A program made the position numbers and the translations under genes. Shown in pieces: positions 26,262-35,192 of a DNA stretch of 64,000 nucleotides; the stretch's first letter is position 1, and the number at the start of each line of letters is the position of its first letter. Origin of the DNA: Nocardia brasiliensis ATCC 700358. Lineage in GTDB: Bacteria; Actinomycetota; Actinomycetes; Mycobacteriales; Mycobacteriaceae. Below the pieces are notes generated by a model, which saw only the letters and a list, made by a program, of their open reading frames with translations, was not told where the DNA came from and ran no database searches. Location: NCBI RefSeq assembly GCF_000250675.2, contig NC_018681.1:3348001-3412000 (forward strand), written 5' to 3'.

Positions 26262-28240
26262 CCCGAACGAATCGCGCGTTGTTGATCGGCGACACGACCG
26301 AACCGCCCGCCGACTGGCCCCGCACCCTCCCGGCGGCTCTGGATCGAGCGGCGCAGGACCTCAGCCGGGGCATCACCTACGTCGATGACGAAGGGCTGGA
26401 ACGGTTTCAGAACTATGGGCACCTGCGTCGCGCGGCCGGGGCACTGGGCGAATACCTGGCGGAGCAGCTGCCACCCGGGACGCCGGTCCTGATCGCCGCC
26501 GGTGACGCCCGGGTGCAGCTGACCGCGTTCTGGGGTTGCGTGCTCGCGGGAGCAGTGCCGGTCCCGGTGGGGCGGACAGGTGCGCTGGGCGCGGTGCGCG
26601 CGGTGGGCGAACGTATTCGCGCGGCACACGAATTGCTCGGTAACCCGGTGGTTCTCGTGGACGACCCGGTGGCCGCCGTCGCGGTGGACCATCAGATCGC
26701 CGTCGATGCGGATGGTACGGCGCGACCGCTCGGCAAGCAGTCGGCGGACCGGACGGCCGCACCACCGATGGCAGCCGATGTCGCCATCGGACTGTTGACC
26801 TCCGGCAGCACGGGACGGCCCAAATGCGTGCTGCTGACCCACGCCGCGCTGGCCCACCGTGCCTGGGCGGCGGCCGAATTCAACGATCTGCGCGCCTCGG
26901 ACGTGGCCTTGAACTGGATGCCCCTCGATCATGTCGGCGGCATCGTGATGTGGGCGACGCAGGCGGTCTTTCTCGGCTGCTCGCTCGTGCAGGTGGACAC
27001 CGCGCGCGTGCTCGCTGATCCGCTCACCTGGCTGGACCTGCTCGAAGCGCACCGTGCCGGCACCACCTGGGCGCCGAACTTCGGTTTCGCACTGGTCTGC
27101 TCGGCGCTGCGGCGGGCGCCGGAGCGGCGGTGGCGGTTGCACCGGCTGCGCCATGTGCTCGACGGCGGCGAGGCGGTGGTGGCGGCGGTCGCCGACGAGT
27201 TCGTCGATCTGCTTGCACCGCATGGACTTTCCCGGGCCGCGTTCCGGCCCGCATGGGGGATGTCGGAAACCGGTTCGGGCGTGGTCTATTCGCGACCGTC
27301 CCCGGGTGAGCCGGGCATCCCGGCGGTGCGGGTGCGGATGACCGCCGACGACCGCGTGCGGCACGCGGCGCCCGGTTCGGCCGGGGCGCTGGAGCTCGCG
27401 GTGACCGGTACGCCGGTGCCGGGCGTGCGGATTCGGGTGGTGCGACCCGATGGTTCGGTATGCGACGAAGATCAGCTCGGCGCGGTGCAGGTAAGCGGTG
27501 CGACGCTGTTCGCGGGCTACCTCGGCGCGGACGCGGCGCTGCGCGACGGCTGGTTCACCACCGGTGACCAAGGTTTCGTCACCGGTGGCGCCCTCGTCGT
27601 GACGGGACGCGACGACGATGTGGTGGTCATCAACGGTGGCAATATCCCGTGCCAGGAGATCGAAGCGGTGGTGGCGCAGGTCGACGGCGTGCTGGACGGT
27701 TATGCGGCGTTCACCGTGCTCGAGCACCCGGACGGCCCGCCGCGACGGGCGGTGTTCGTGAGCGTGCGCCCCGATGTCGAGGTGGCGGACGCGATTCGGG
27801 AACGGGTCGCGCTGCGGTTCGGCTTCGCCGTCGATGAGGTCCGCGTCCTGCCGGCCGCCGACTTTCCACGGACGGCGACCGGCAAGATCCAGCGGGCACG
27901 CCTGCGTGCCGGGCACCGTGCGCCGAATCCGGAAACGCAGGTGCGCCATCGCGTCTCGCTCGTGCGCCGCCGAGATCCGCTGGCCGCGAAGGTGTCCGAG
28001 GTCTGGACCGATCTGCTCGGCGATCCGCCCCGCCCGGCCACCTCGTTCTTCGCCGCGGGCGGCACCTCGATGGCGGCGGTGCGGTGTGTGGCCACGCTCG
28101 GCGCGGCGCTCGGCCGCCGCGTGCCGGTCGGGTTGCTCTACGAGCACCCGACTTTCGCGGAATTCGTCGCGGCGCTCGGACCGCCACGACGTCGCGCCGG
28201 GCCGGTGCCCGCACTGGTGGAGCAGGGGAGCCTCGGATGA
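26258..28240 (+). CDS. Adenylation-carrier didomain protein (AMP ligase + acyl/peptidyl carrier)
   Basis: A 660-residue ANL enzyme fused to a carrier domain. A3 core TSGSTGRPK lies near residue 185 and NWMPLDHVGGIVMW follows. DGWFTTGDQGFVTGGALVVT is the A7/A8 region and PRTATGKIQR holds the catalytic lysine. The carrier serine is in FFAAGGTSMAAV (about residue 604). The NWxPxDHxxxxVM signature is shared with the 17967-21647 protein, so the two adenylation domains are related and may use similar acids. Followed by a P450 gene through ATGA overlap, a layout used elsewhere to oxidise a carrier-bound amino acid. Confidence 0.88.
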   Translation: MTRTNRALLIGDTTEPPADWPRTLPAALDRAAQDLSRGITYVDDEGLERFQNYGHLRRAAGALGEYLAEQLPPGTPVLIAAGDARVQLTAFWGCVLAGAVPVPVGRTGALGAVRAVGERIRAAHELLGNPVVLVDDPVAAVAVDHQIAVDADGTARPLGKQSADRTAAPPMAADVAIGLLTSGSTGRPKCVLLTHAALAHRAWAAAEFNDLRASDVALNWMPLDHVGGIVMWATQAVFLGCSLVQVDTARVLADPLTWLDLLEAHRAGTTWAPNFGFALVCSALRRAPERRWRLHRLRHVLDGGEAVVAAVADEFVDLLAPHGLSRAAFRPAWGMSETGSGVVYSRPSPGEPGIPAVRVRMTADDRVRHAAPGSAGALELAVTGTPVPGVRIRVVRPDGSVCDEDQLGAVQVSGATLFAGYLGADAALRDGWFTTGDQGFVTGGALVVTGRDDDVVVINGGNIPCQEIEAVVAQVDGVLDGYAAFTVLEHPDGPPRRAVFVSVRPDVEVADAIRERVALRFGFAVDEVRVLPAADFPRTATGKIQRARLRAGHRAPNPETQVRHRVSLVRRRDPLAAKVSEVWTDLLGDPPRPATSFFAAGGTSMAAVRCVATLGAALGRRVPVGLLYEHPTFAEFVAALGPPRRRAGPVPALVEQGSLG

Positions 28241-29415
28241 CCGCGGCGGACCCGGCGTTCCCGATGCGCCGGCCGAACCCGTTCGATCTGCCCGCCGAAT
28301 ATCGCGCCCTGCGCGAGGAATGCCCGGTCGGGCGGGCGACCCTGCGCGACGGCCGGCCGGTCCGGCTGGTGACCCGCTACGCCGACGTCCGGGCCGTGCT
28401 CACCGACCCCGGTCTCAGCGCCGATCGCTGCGCTCCCGGCTTCCCGTTCTTGACCGCGGAGTCGGAATACCTGCGCCGGATCAAGGTTTTCGTGGGCATG
28501 GACGGCGCGGAGCACGGTGTGCACCGGCGGATGTTCACCCCCGAGTTCAGCGCGCGGAAGGTGGCCGCGCTACGGCCCTACATCCAGCGGTGCGTGGACG
28601 AACGTATCGACCGATTGCTCGACGCGGGGCCGCCCGCGGACCTGGTGCGCACGCTCGCGCTGCCGGTACCGGCGCTGGCCATCGGCCGCATTCTCGGTGT
28701 GCCGGAAGCGGATACCGCGTCGTTCGAGGAACTCACCGTGCGCGTGATCACGCACGGCGGTGCAGCGCCTTTCGAAGCGCTGGTCGACTACGTGAAGCAA
28801 TTGGTACGCGGCAAACACGGATCGAGCGCGGACGATCTGATCTCCCGCGTGCTGCGCGAGCACGTCGCACCGGGTCACCTGGAACTGCGCGCGCTGACCA
28901 TCGTGCTCATCCTGATCCTGCTGGCCGGATACGAGACGACGGCGAACACCATCTCGGTCGGCCTGCTCACGCTGCTGCGTCATCCGGACCAGGTGGCGGC
29001 GCTGCGGTCCGACCCGTCCGCGATGCCCGGCGCCATCGCGGAACTGCTGCGCTACACCTCGGTCGCCGAGCTGGCCACCTGCCGCGCCGCCACCCGGGAC
29101 ATCGACGTCGCGGGCACCACCATCCCGGCCGGTACAGGCGTGATCCCGTTGGCCGCCGCCGCCAACCGGGATCCCACGGTGTTCCCGAATCCCGAGGTGC
29201 TCGACATCCATCGAGACGCGCAGCGGCACCTGGCTTTCGGCTACGGCGCGCACGCCTGCATGGGCGCGGCGTTGGCCCAGCTCGAGCTGGACATTGTGTT
29301 CAGCACGGTGCTGGCCCGGTTGCCCGAACTGCGGCTGAACGGTGAATTGCCCGATGCGGCAGTCAAATACGACTCGGTGCTGTTCGGCCTGCACGAGCTG
29401 CCGGTCACCTGGTGA
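28237..29415 (+). CDS. Cytochrome P450
   Basis: A 392-residue bacterial class I P450. The I-helix has AGYETT, the ExxR motif is ELLR, and the heme loop FGYGAHACMG has its axial Cys near residue 345. It is last in the luciferase-like/adenylation-carrier operon, so hydroxylation of the substrate on the upstream carrier (as for beta-hydroxy amino acids) is the leading hypothesis; oxidation of the polyketide is the alternative. It converges on the APH-fold gene, with 11 bases between the stops containing no clear terminator. Confidence 0.92.
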   Translation: MTAADPAFPMRRPNPFDLPAEYRALREECPVGRATLRDGRPVRLVTRYADVRAVLTDPGLSADRCAPGFPFLTAESEYLRRIKVFVGMDGAEHGVHRRMFTPEFSARKVAALRPYIQRCVDERIDRLLDAGPPADLVRTLALPVPALAIGRILGVPEADTASFEELTVRVITHGGAAPFEALVDYVKQLVRGKHGSSADDLISRVLREHVAPGHLELRALTIVLILILLAGYETTANTISVGLLTLLRHPDQVAALRSDPSAMPGAIAELLRYTSVAELATCRAATRDIDVAGTTIPAGTGVIPLAAAANRDPTVFPNPEVLDIHRDAQRHLAFGYGAHACMGAALAQLELDIVFSTVLARLPELRLNGELPDAAVKYDSVLFGLHELPVTW

Positions 29416-29426
29416 CGACGACCCGG

Positions 29427-30359
29427 TCAGCCGGCCAGTCCGCCCGCGAACGGCATGCCGTGCCACTGGTCGATGAGCGGTTGCAGGAACTCCACCAGGG
29501 CGGGCAGCTGCGGGCTGAGGGTGAGAACGGCGATCGCGCGCAGTACGCCGACGGCGTTCACGAAGCGGAGCACCTCGTCGTCCAGCGGCCGCATGCCGTT
29601 CCGTTGCGCACCACGGTTATACGCGGCTTCGAGATCGGTGCCGAGCGCGGCGAGATCCCATTCGACCGGGCCCAGCGTGACGAGTTCGAAGTCGGAATAG
29701 AGGTCACCGGCCGTCCCGTTGAAGATGTTCGCCGGCGGTGAGTCGCCGTGAATGGGCTGCACGTCGATCCCGGGGAACCGGGTCTCGAACGCCTCGCGGG
29801 ACCGGACGAATGGTGCCAGCACCCGCCACTCGCGGCGCGCGCGATCCAGGTCGGACGGATCGATCAGGTCCGGGCGCTCCTGCAGCAGCGCAAGGCTTTC
29901 GGTGACGAAGCGCGGTTCGGCCGAGGACAGGAACGACAGTTCTCCCGGGTAGTCGCGCATCGCGGCGTGCAGGTCGGCCGCGCGCTCCGAATTCGCCGCG
30001 TAATCGGGTACTTTGTCGCGATCCTCGACGACGAACTGCCAGAACGTCATCGAAAAGCTTTCGCGCTGTACCGGTTCCAGCGGGACGAGCGGGCTGGGCG
30101 GAATCACCGGTGTTCCTTGTTCGTTCAGCCACCGGGCTACGTCCAGCTCGGCCCGCTGCCGCCGCGCCAAGGTCGCGAGGTCTGTTGTGGGCGACAGCAC
30201 CACCGGGATCCGTGCCACGACCGGCGCGGGCGCGAGATGGACGACCACCGAGAACAAATCGTGCAGCACCACGGCATCGGTGACCGTCAGCCCCAGTTCG
30301 CGGCCCACCGCCACCGCCGCATCGACCGCACTCCCCGTCCTGCTCGCGAATTCGTCCAT
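29427..30359 (-). CDS. Aminoglycoside phosphotransferase (APH)-fold kinase
   Basis: A 310-residue protein-kinase-like enzyme. The Brenner catalytic loop is intact as IHGDSPPANIF (Asp and Asn present) near residue 205, and the metal-binding Asp is in YSDFELVTLGPVEWDLAAL. The family phosphorylates hydroxyls of small molecules, including antibiotics. In a biosynthetic cluster it may confer self-resistance or phosphorylate a sugar, but many genomic APH-fold proteins are unrelated to resistance. It is separated from the VC0807-type membrane gene by 61 bases on the same strand. Confidence 0.85.
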   Translation of the reverse strand: MDEFASRTGSAVDAAVAVGRELGLTVTDAVVLHDLFSVVVHLAPAPVVARIPVVLSPTTDLATLARRQRAELDVARWLNEQGTPVIPPSPLVPLEPVQRESFSMTFWQFVVEDRDKVPDYAANSERAADLHAAMRDYPGELSFLSSAEPRFVTESLALLQERPDLIDPSDLDRARREWRVLAPFVRSREAFETRFPGIDVQPIHGDSPPANIFNGTAGDLYSDFELVTLGPVEWDLAALGTDLEAAYNRGAQRNGMRPLDDEVLRFVNAVGVLRAIAVLTLSPQLPALVEFLQPLIDQWHGMPFAGGLAG

Positions 30360-30420
30360 CGCGCGATCCTGCCACAGGCGTGGACCGCGGCACTGTCCTC
30401 GGGCGCAGGCCCGTAGGCGA

Positions 30421-31122
30421 TCAGTGCGCGCGGACCTCGGCGGTGGGGGCGGGCTCGGGGACGCGCTGCTGGACCTGGTCGACGATCTTGGAGAGGCGGG
30501 GGATGAAGGCGACCATGATGACGATGACCAGGACGACCATGACGATCGCGGCGCCGTTGGAGACCAGGAAGGAACGGTCCAGGTCGCTGGCGGGGGAGCT
30601 GTAGACGATGCCGATGCGCAGACCCGAATCGAGGAACATGGTGAGCCCGACGCCGAGGGTCATCAGCCGCTCCAGCTTGCGGAACCGGGGTTCTTCGTCC
30701 CAGGCGCGGTGGTAGGCCTCGGTGCGGCGGGGTTCGCCGCCGTTCGTCGCCATCGGCGTGGCGAGCAGGTACATGACCGGTTTGCCGACCACGCAGGTGA
30801 AGAGGAAGAAACCACCGGTGGTCAGCATGTAGAGCGCGGGCCGGATCGCCGCGATCCGCGGATCGTCGGTGACGAAGGCCAGCCCGAGCGAGACGACGAG
30901 TTCCACCAGCACCAGCGCGCCGATCACGTCCAGCGAGCGCCGCCGGATGCTGCCGACCGTGGTGGTGACGGCTACGACGATGCCGGGGATGGCCAGCGAC
31001 CAGATCTCGCTGAAGCCGATCGCGCGCAGCACGAAATACAGCACGGTCGACACGATCACGTTGCCGAACAGCGGCAACAGCGCCTTGAACCGGCTCGTCT
31101 TCTTCGGCGTCGGTGCCGTCAT
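30421..31122 (-). CDS. VC0807-family integral membrane protein (copy 1)
   Basis: A 233-residue membrane protein with about six hydrophobic segments: LLPLFGNVIVSTVLYFVLRA at the start, IGALVLVELVVSLGLAFV in the middle, and a final GAAIVMVVLVIVIMVAFIP segment. It resembles the uncharacterised VC0807 family and matches the gene at 47025-47756 in length, helix layout and the conserved DDPR/GDPR loop after the second or third helix. AGGAG lies 6 bases upstream of ATG 31122. Function is unknown; a self-protection or export role is inference. Its upstream region has a GGAG-N5-CTCC element. Confidence 0.78.
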   Translation of the reverse strand: MTAPTPKKTSRFKALLPLFGNVIVSTVLYFVLRAIGFSEIWSLAIPGIVVAVTTTVGSIRRRSLDVIGALVLVELVVSLGLAFVTDDPRIAAIRPALYMLTTGGFFLFTCVVGKPVMYLLATPMATNGGEPRRTEAYHRAWDEEPRFRKLERLMTLGVGLTMFLDSGLRIGIVYSSPASDLDRSFLVSNGAAIVMVVLVIVIMVAFIPRLSKIVDQVQQRVPEPAPTAEVRAH

Positions 31123-31210
31123 CGCGGTCTCCTGATCGGTTGGGGTGGTGGCGATTTCAGGCTATTGGCCGAGGTCGGCGCGCTGTAGAGACGAAACCGC
31201 CGATTCGGCC

Positions 31211-31224
31211 AGGAGTTATCTCCT
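31211..31224. promoter_or_regulatory. Inverted-repeat element AGGAGTTATCTCCT, candidate operator
   Basis: AGGAG-TTAT-CTCCT is a perfect 5-base inverted repeat about 90 bases upstream of the VC0807 gene start (31122). The core GGAGTT[A/T]TCTCCT also occurs at 59761-59774 just upstream of the two-component kinase gene. Bases before it are also alike in the two places (CGGCC against CGGGG). A common binding protein, perhaps the response regulator, is inference. Confidence 0.45.
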
Positions 31225-31236
31225 GTGCGGGCGGTC

Positions 31237-31683
31237 TCAGACCAGCCAGCGACCACCCGACATCAGGGTGCGGTCGCCGATCTCGGCCATCGATTGCCAC
31301 GCTTGGATCCGGTCGGGCCGCAGCCGCAGGCCGACGCTGCCCGGCACCCGCCGACCCATCGGCAGCGTGTCCAGCAGCGCGCCGAGCTGCCCGGTGACGG
31401 CCTGCGGATCGAAGAATGTGGTGGTGCCGTCGATGAGCACCACGTCCCGGGTATCGCCGAGCGCCGCCCTGGCTCGGCCCGCGTCGCGCAGACTGCGCAC
31501 GGACCTGGTGCCGGGTTTCGTCACCATCAGCAGGTCGCCCTCGCCGTAGGCGAAGGCCAGCGGCACCAGGTGCGGAAGCGAGTCGGCCGCGGTCGCGAGC
31601 CACAGGTGTCCCGGTCCGGTGAGCAACTCCAGGACATGCTGTTTGCGGTCGGTCAGTGCGCGCGGGGCTGCTTGTTGTCTCAC
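31237..31683 (-). CDS. PPOX-class (pyridoxamine 5'-phosphate oxidase-like) split-barrel protein
   Basis: A 148-residue protein with the split beta-barrel start LWLATAADSLPHLVPLAFAY and VTKPGTRSVRSLRDAGRARAAL, typical of F420/FMN-binding PPOX proteins. These bind flavin or deazaflavin and reduce or oxidise small molecules. GTG 31683 overlaps the preceding glycosyltransferase stop by 4 bases, making it the last gene of the O-methyltransferase/P450/P450/GT operon. A redox tailoring step on the polyketide is the likely role. Confidence 0.8.
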   Translation of the reverse strand: MRQQAAPRALTDRKQHVLELLTGPGHLWLATAADSLPHLVPLAFAYGEGDLLMVTKPGTRSVRSLRDAGRARAALGDTRDVVLIDGTTTFFDPQAVTGQLGALLDTLPMGRRVPGSVGLRLRPDRIQAWQSMAEIGDRTLMSGGRWLV

Positions 31684-32837
31684 CGTGTTCCCTTTCCGAG
31701 TGCCAGCAGGTCGGGCGCGATCTGCGCGGGGGTCGGCTGGGCCCGTAGCTCGGCGCGCAGCACCTGGGTCGCGGCGCGTTCGGGACCGTTGCCGACGAGC
31801 CGGACCACCAGGTCGCGCACCACGGCGCGATCGAAGTCGGCGACCGGCAGCACCGCCGCCGCGCCGGTCCCGCGCAACTGCTCGGCGGGCAGCATGTGAT
31901 GGGGGAACTGCGGCAGCAGCAGTTGCGGCACGCCGGCGTCGACCGCGGTGAGCATGGTGCCGAAACCGCCCTGATGGATCACCAATGCGCAGGACGGCAT
32001 GAGCAGGTGCAGGGCGAGCCCGGAGACGGCGCGCACATTGCTCGGCAGCGGGCCGAGGTGTTCGATCTCGGCGGGCCGCACCGTGACGACCACGTCCAGC
32101 TCGAGCCCGTCCAGTGCGGCCAGCACCTCGGGCAGCAGGAATTCCCCGCCCTGCGCGGTGACCGTGGTGCCCCAGGTCAGGCAGATGCGGGGCACGGTGG
32201 GCGGTTCGGCGAGCCAGGCCGGAATGGTCGCGGGCCCGTTGTACGGGATGTAGCGCACGGTGGTCGAGGTGGTGTCGGTCGCGATCTGCAGCGACGGCGG
32301 GCACGGGTCGACGGTGTGGCTGCCGAGCAGGTTCGGCAGCGCGATGCCGAGTTGCTCGGCCAGCGGCGCCACCAAAGCCGGGGTCGCGCCTCTGGCCCGA
32401 TAGGTCATGTCCACGCCGTGGATGTGCCGGATCGCGGGCACCCCGAGCAGCGCGGCGACCAGCGGTCCCGCGAAACTGGTCGGCTCGAAGAAGACCAGAT
32501 CGGGTTGCCAGCGTTCGGCCAGGGCCACGGTGTCGTCGAGCATCAGCCGGGCACGCTCGGCGAAGACCGCGAAAACCTGTGTCATTCTGGCGTTTTCGTC
32601 GACGTTCCAGATATCGGCCACCGGCGGCGCGGCCGCGGCCGCGCGGGCCCGGACCGCGGAGTGGTCGACGTCGGCGCCCGCCGGCGCGAAAGGCAGCCCG
32701 GCGTCGGTGACGATCCGTTGCAGCAGTGGCTGACTCGCCACCCGGACCTCCGCGCCCGCCGCCCGCAGCGCCGACAGCACGGGCACCAGCGGCATGAAAT
32801 GCGACGGCCACGCCCAGTTCACACAGAGAACGCGCAT
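31680..32837 (-). CDS. GT1 family glycosyltransferase (antibiotic type)
   Basis: A 385-residue GT-B enzyme. The N-terminus MRVLCVNWAWPSHFMPLVPV has the catalytic His; AERWQPDLVFFEPTSFAGP and the donor-site VIHQGGFGTMLTAVDAGVPQ are conserved. It is close in layout to the enzymes at 23825-25036 and 47769-48932, suggesting a related set that adds successive deoxysugars. One base separates its ATG from the P450 stop. Confidence 0.9.
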   Translation of the reverse strand: MRVLCVNWAWPSHFMPLVPVLSALRAAGAEVRVASQPLLQRIVTDAGLPFAPAGADVDHSAVRARAAAAAPPVADIWNVDENARMTQVFAVFAERARLMLDDTVALAERWQPDLVFFEPTSFAGPLVAALLGVPAIRHIHGVDMTYRARGATPALVAPLAEQLGIALPNLLGSHTVDPCPPSLQIATDTTSTTVRYIPYNGPATIPAWLAEPPTVPRICLTWGTTVTAQGGEFLLPEVLAALDGLELDVVVTVRPAEIEHLGPLPSNVRAVSGLALHLLMPSCALVIHQGGFGTMLTAVDAGVPQLLLPQFPHHMLPAEQLRGTGAAAVLPVADFDRAVVRDLVVRLVGNGPERAATQVLRAELRAQPTPAQIAPDLLALGKGTR

Positions 32838-32838
32838 C

Positions 32839-34035
32839 TCACCACTCCACCGGGATACCGAGGAAGCCCTCCAGCAGCGCGCCCTCTTGTCTGCGTAATT
32901 CGTTGGCGGGCACCGCGAGTCGCAGGGTCGGGAAGTGGGCGAGCAATCGGCCGATCGCCGTGGTGAGTTCGGCACGGGCGAGTCCGGCGCCGATGCAGAA
33001 GTGCGGGCCCCGGCTCAACGTGAGGTGATCGTTGTCGGTGCGGGTGATGTCGAAGCGTTCGGGGTGATCGAACACCGCGGGATCGAAGTTTCCGGCGTCG
33101 ACGGCGGGAATCACGCTGGTGCCCGCCGCGATGGTGTAGCCGTCCAGGTCGATGTCGGCGGTGGTGTAGCGCAGCATCGACACCGAGGAGCCGACGAGTT
33201 TCCAGCGCAACGCCTCCTCGACCGCGCGCGGCACCAGGCTCGGATCGTCGCGGACCAGCGCGAGCTGATCGGGTCGCGAAAGCAGCAGCGCCACCGTGCC
33301 GCCCAGCTGACTCGCGGTGGTCTCGTAGCCGACGAGCAGCAGCAGCCGGCACCACCAGTGCAATTCGTAACCGGTGAGCCTGCCGTCGTCGGCGTCGTGC
33401 GCGGCGATCATGTCGCTGACCAGATCATCGCCGGGCGCACCACGTTTGGCTTCGATCAACGCCGCGATGTACTCGTTCAACTCGCGCATCGCGGCGCCGA
33501 TCTCGGGGCCGCTGAACTGGCTGACCGACAGGAAGTGCTCGGTCCAGCCGCGAAAGCGCGCCTGGTCCTGCTCCGGTACCCCGAGCAGCCGGCACAGCAC
33601 CCGGATCGGCAGCGGGAACGCCAGCGCCTGATTGAGATCGACCGGCCCACCGTGCTTTTCCATCGCGTCCAGCAGTTCGTCGACCACCTCGGCGACGAAC
33701 GGTTCCAGCGCCGCGACCCGGGCCGGACTGAACGCCTGCATGACCAGCCGGCGCACCCGGGTGTGCTCGGGCGGATCGGGATCCATTTTAGAATCCTGGA
33801 ACATGCTGTTGTGCTTGCTGATTCGCGCGGCGTCCGGCCGGTTCAGGTTGCGGCTCACCGCCGGATGCACGAGCAGCGCGCGGATATCGGCGTGCCGGGT
33901 GACCAGCACCGCGTCGTCGCCGCTCGGCAGCCGGACCGGAACCATCGGGCAGCCGGTCAAGCCGAACAGCTCGCGCGGCGGTTCCAGCGCGGCAGGCCGG
34001 GTGAACGGATAGGGGACGGGTTCTGCGGCGGTCAT
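32839..34035 (-). CDS. Cytochrome P450 with variant heme-loop start
   Basis: A 398-residue P450. I-helix VGYETT (Val where Ala is usual), ExxR as EALR, and heme loop LSRGPHFCIG in which the usual Phe opening the FxxGxxxC motif is Leu. The axial Cys and flanking Gly/His are intact, so it should bind heme. It opens MTAAEPVPYPFTRPAALEPP. It lies 17 bases downstream of another P450 gene in the same operon; both probably oxidise the aromatic polyketide. Confidence 0.92.
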   Translation of the reverse strand: MTAAEPVPYPFTRPAALEPPRELFGLTGCPMVPVRLPSGDDAVLVTRHADIRALLVHPAVSRNLNRPDAARISKHNSMFQDSKMDPDPPEHTRVRRLVMQAFSPARVAALEPFVAEVVDELLDAMEKHGGPVDLNQALAFPLPIRVLCRLLGVPEQDQARFRGWTEHFLSVSQFSGPEIGAAMRELNEYIAALIEAKRGAPGDDLVSDMIAAHDADDGRLTGYELHWWCRLLLLVGYETTASQLGGTVALLLSRPDQLALVRDDPSLVPRAVEEALRWKLVGSSVSMLRYTTADIDLDGYTIAAGTSVIPAVDAGNFDPAVFDHPERFDITRTDNDHLTLSRGPHFCIGAGLARAELTTAIGRLLAHFPTLRLAVPANELRRQEGALLEGFLGIPVEW

Positions 34036-34052
34036 GCGCACCTTCCTGCTGT

Positions 34053-35192
34053 TCACCAGCGCACGGGAACCGTGCGGAAGCCCTGGAAGAAATGGTCGTC
34101 GACGCGGTCGAGGCGCTCGGGCGCGACCGCGAGTCGCAGCTCCGGGAAGCGTTCGATCAATGCGCCGATACCGATCTGCAACTGGGCCCGCGCCAGCGGC
34201 GCGCCGGGGCAGAAGTGCCGGCCGGCACTGAACGTGAGCTGCTGCGCGTCGCGACGGGTGAGGTCGATCCGCCCCGGGTCGGCGAAGACCGCCGGATCGT
34301 GATTGGCGCATTCGAGCGCGGGAATGATGCTGGTGCCCTGCGGAATAACGCGATCGTCGACGGTGACGTCCTCGGTGACGTAGCGCAGCATGGACAGCGA
34401 GGTGCCGACCACCTGGCAGCGCAGCAGTTCCTCCACCGCACCGGTGATCAACGCCGGATCCGCACGCAGCAGTGCCAATTGGTCGCGATGGTGCAGCAGC
34501 AGCACGACACCGCCCGCGATCTGGTTCGCCGTCGTTTCGTACCCGGCGAGCAGCAACAGGGTCGACCAGAAATGCAGTTCGTCGGGGGTGAGGCGGCCGT
34601 CCTCGGCGTCGGTCACCGCGACGAGCGCGCTGATCAGATCCGTATCGGGTTGCCGCCGTTTGCGTTCGATGAGCTCGCGGATGTAGTCCCACGGCGGATT
34701 GCTGGTGTCGCCGAAATGATGACGCTCCTGCGCGGGGACGCCGAGCAGCTCGCAGATGACCTGGATCGACAGCGGGAAGGCGAAGGCGGTGTTCAGATCC
34801 ACCGGCTCCGCCGCGCCATTGGCCGCCATCCGGTCGAGCAACTCCTCCACGATGGCGGCGATCCGCGGGCGCATGGTTTCGACTCGGGCGGCGGTGAATT
34901 CGCGCGCGATCAGCCGCCGCATCCGGGCATGCGCGGGCGGGGACATGTCGATCCGGCGCTGGAACACCTTCTGCGGCCGGGTGGTCATCTTCGCCACGCC
35001 GGACCGGTTGCGGTCCTTGCTGATTCGCGGGTCGGCGAGCAAGGCCCGGATGGTCTGGTAACGGGTGGCCAGCACCGCGTCGTCGCCGCTGGGCAGGGTG
35101 ACCGTGCGGAACGGGTCGCGGTGTGCCTGCAGCAGCGCGTCCGGCTGGGCCGGGCCTGCGGGCCAGGCGAACGGGAACGGGCAGCCGCTCAT
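34053..35192 (-). CDS. Cytochrome P450
   Basis: A 379-residue P450 with I-helix AGYETT, ExxR as ELLR and a canonical heme loop FSAGRHFCPG. It begins MSGCPFPFAWPAGPAQPDALL, a start common in actinomycete P450s of polyketide clusters. The F-G region (FGDTSNPPWDYIREL) is shorter than in the neighbouring P450, suggesting a different substrate pocket. The ATG overlaps the O-methyltransferase stop by four bases. Confidence 0.92.
   Translation of the reverse strand: MSGCPFPFAWPAGPAQPDALLQAHRDPFRTVTLPSGDDAVLATRYQTIRALLADPRISKDRNRSGVAKMTTRPQKVFQRRIDMSPPAHARMRRLIAREFTAARVETMRPRIAAIVEELLDRMAANGAAEPVDLNTAFAFPLSIQVICELLGVPAQERHHFGDTSNPPWDYIRELIERKRRQPDTDLISALVAVTDAEDGRLTPDELHFWSTLLLLAGYETTANQIAGGVVLLLHHRDQLALLRADPALITGAVEELLRCQVVGTSLSMLRYVTEDVTVDDRVIPQGTSIIPALECANHDPAVFADPGRIDLTRRDAQQLTFSAGRHFCPGAPLARAQLQIGIGALIERFPELRLAVAPERLDRVDDHFFQGFRTVPVRW

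Noticed and set aside
29404..29416. GTCACCTGGTGAC palindrome at the end of the P450 gene as a terminator
   Set aside because: The arms are separated by only one base and it is part of the coding end, so no stable hairpin loop can form.
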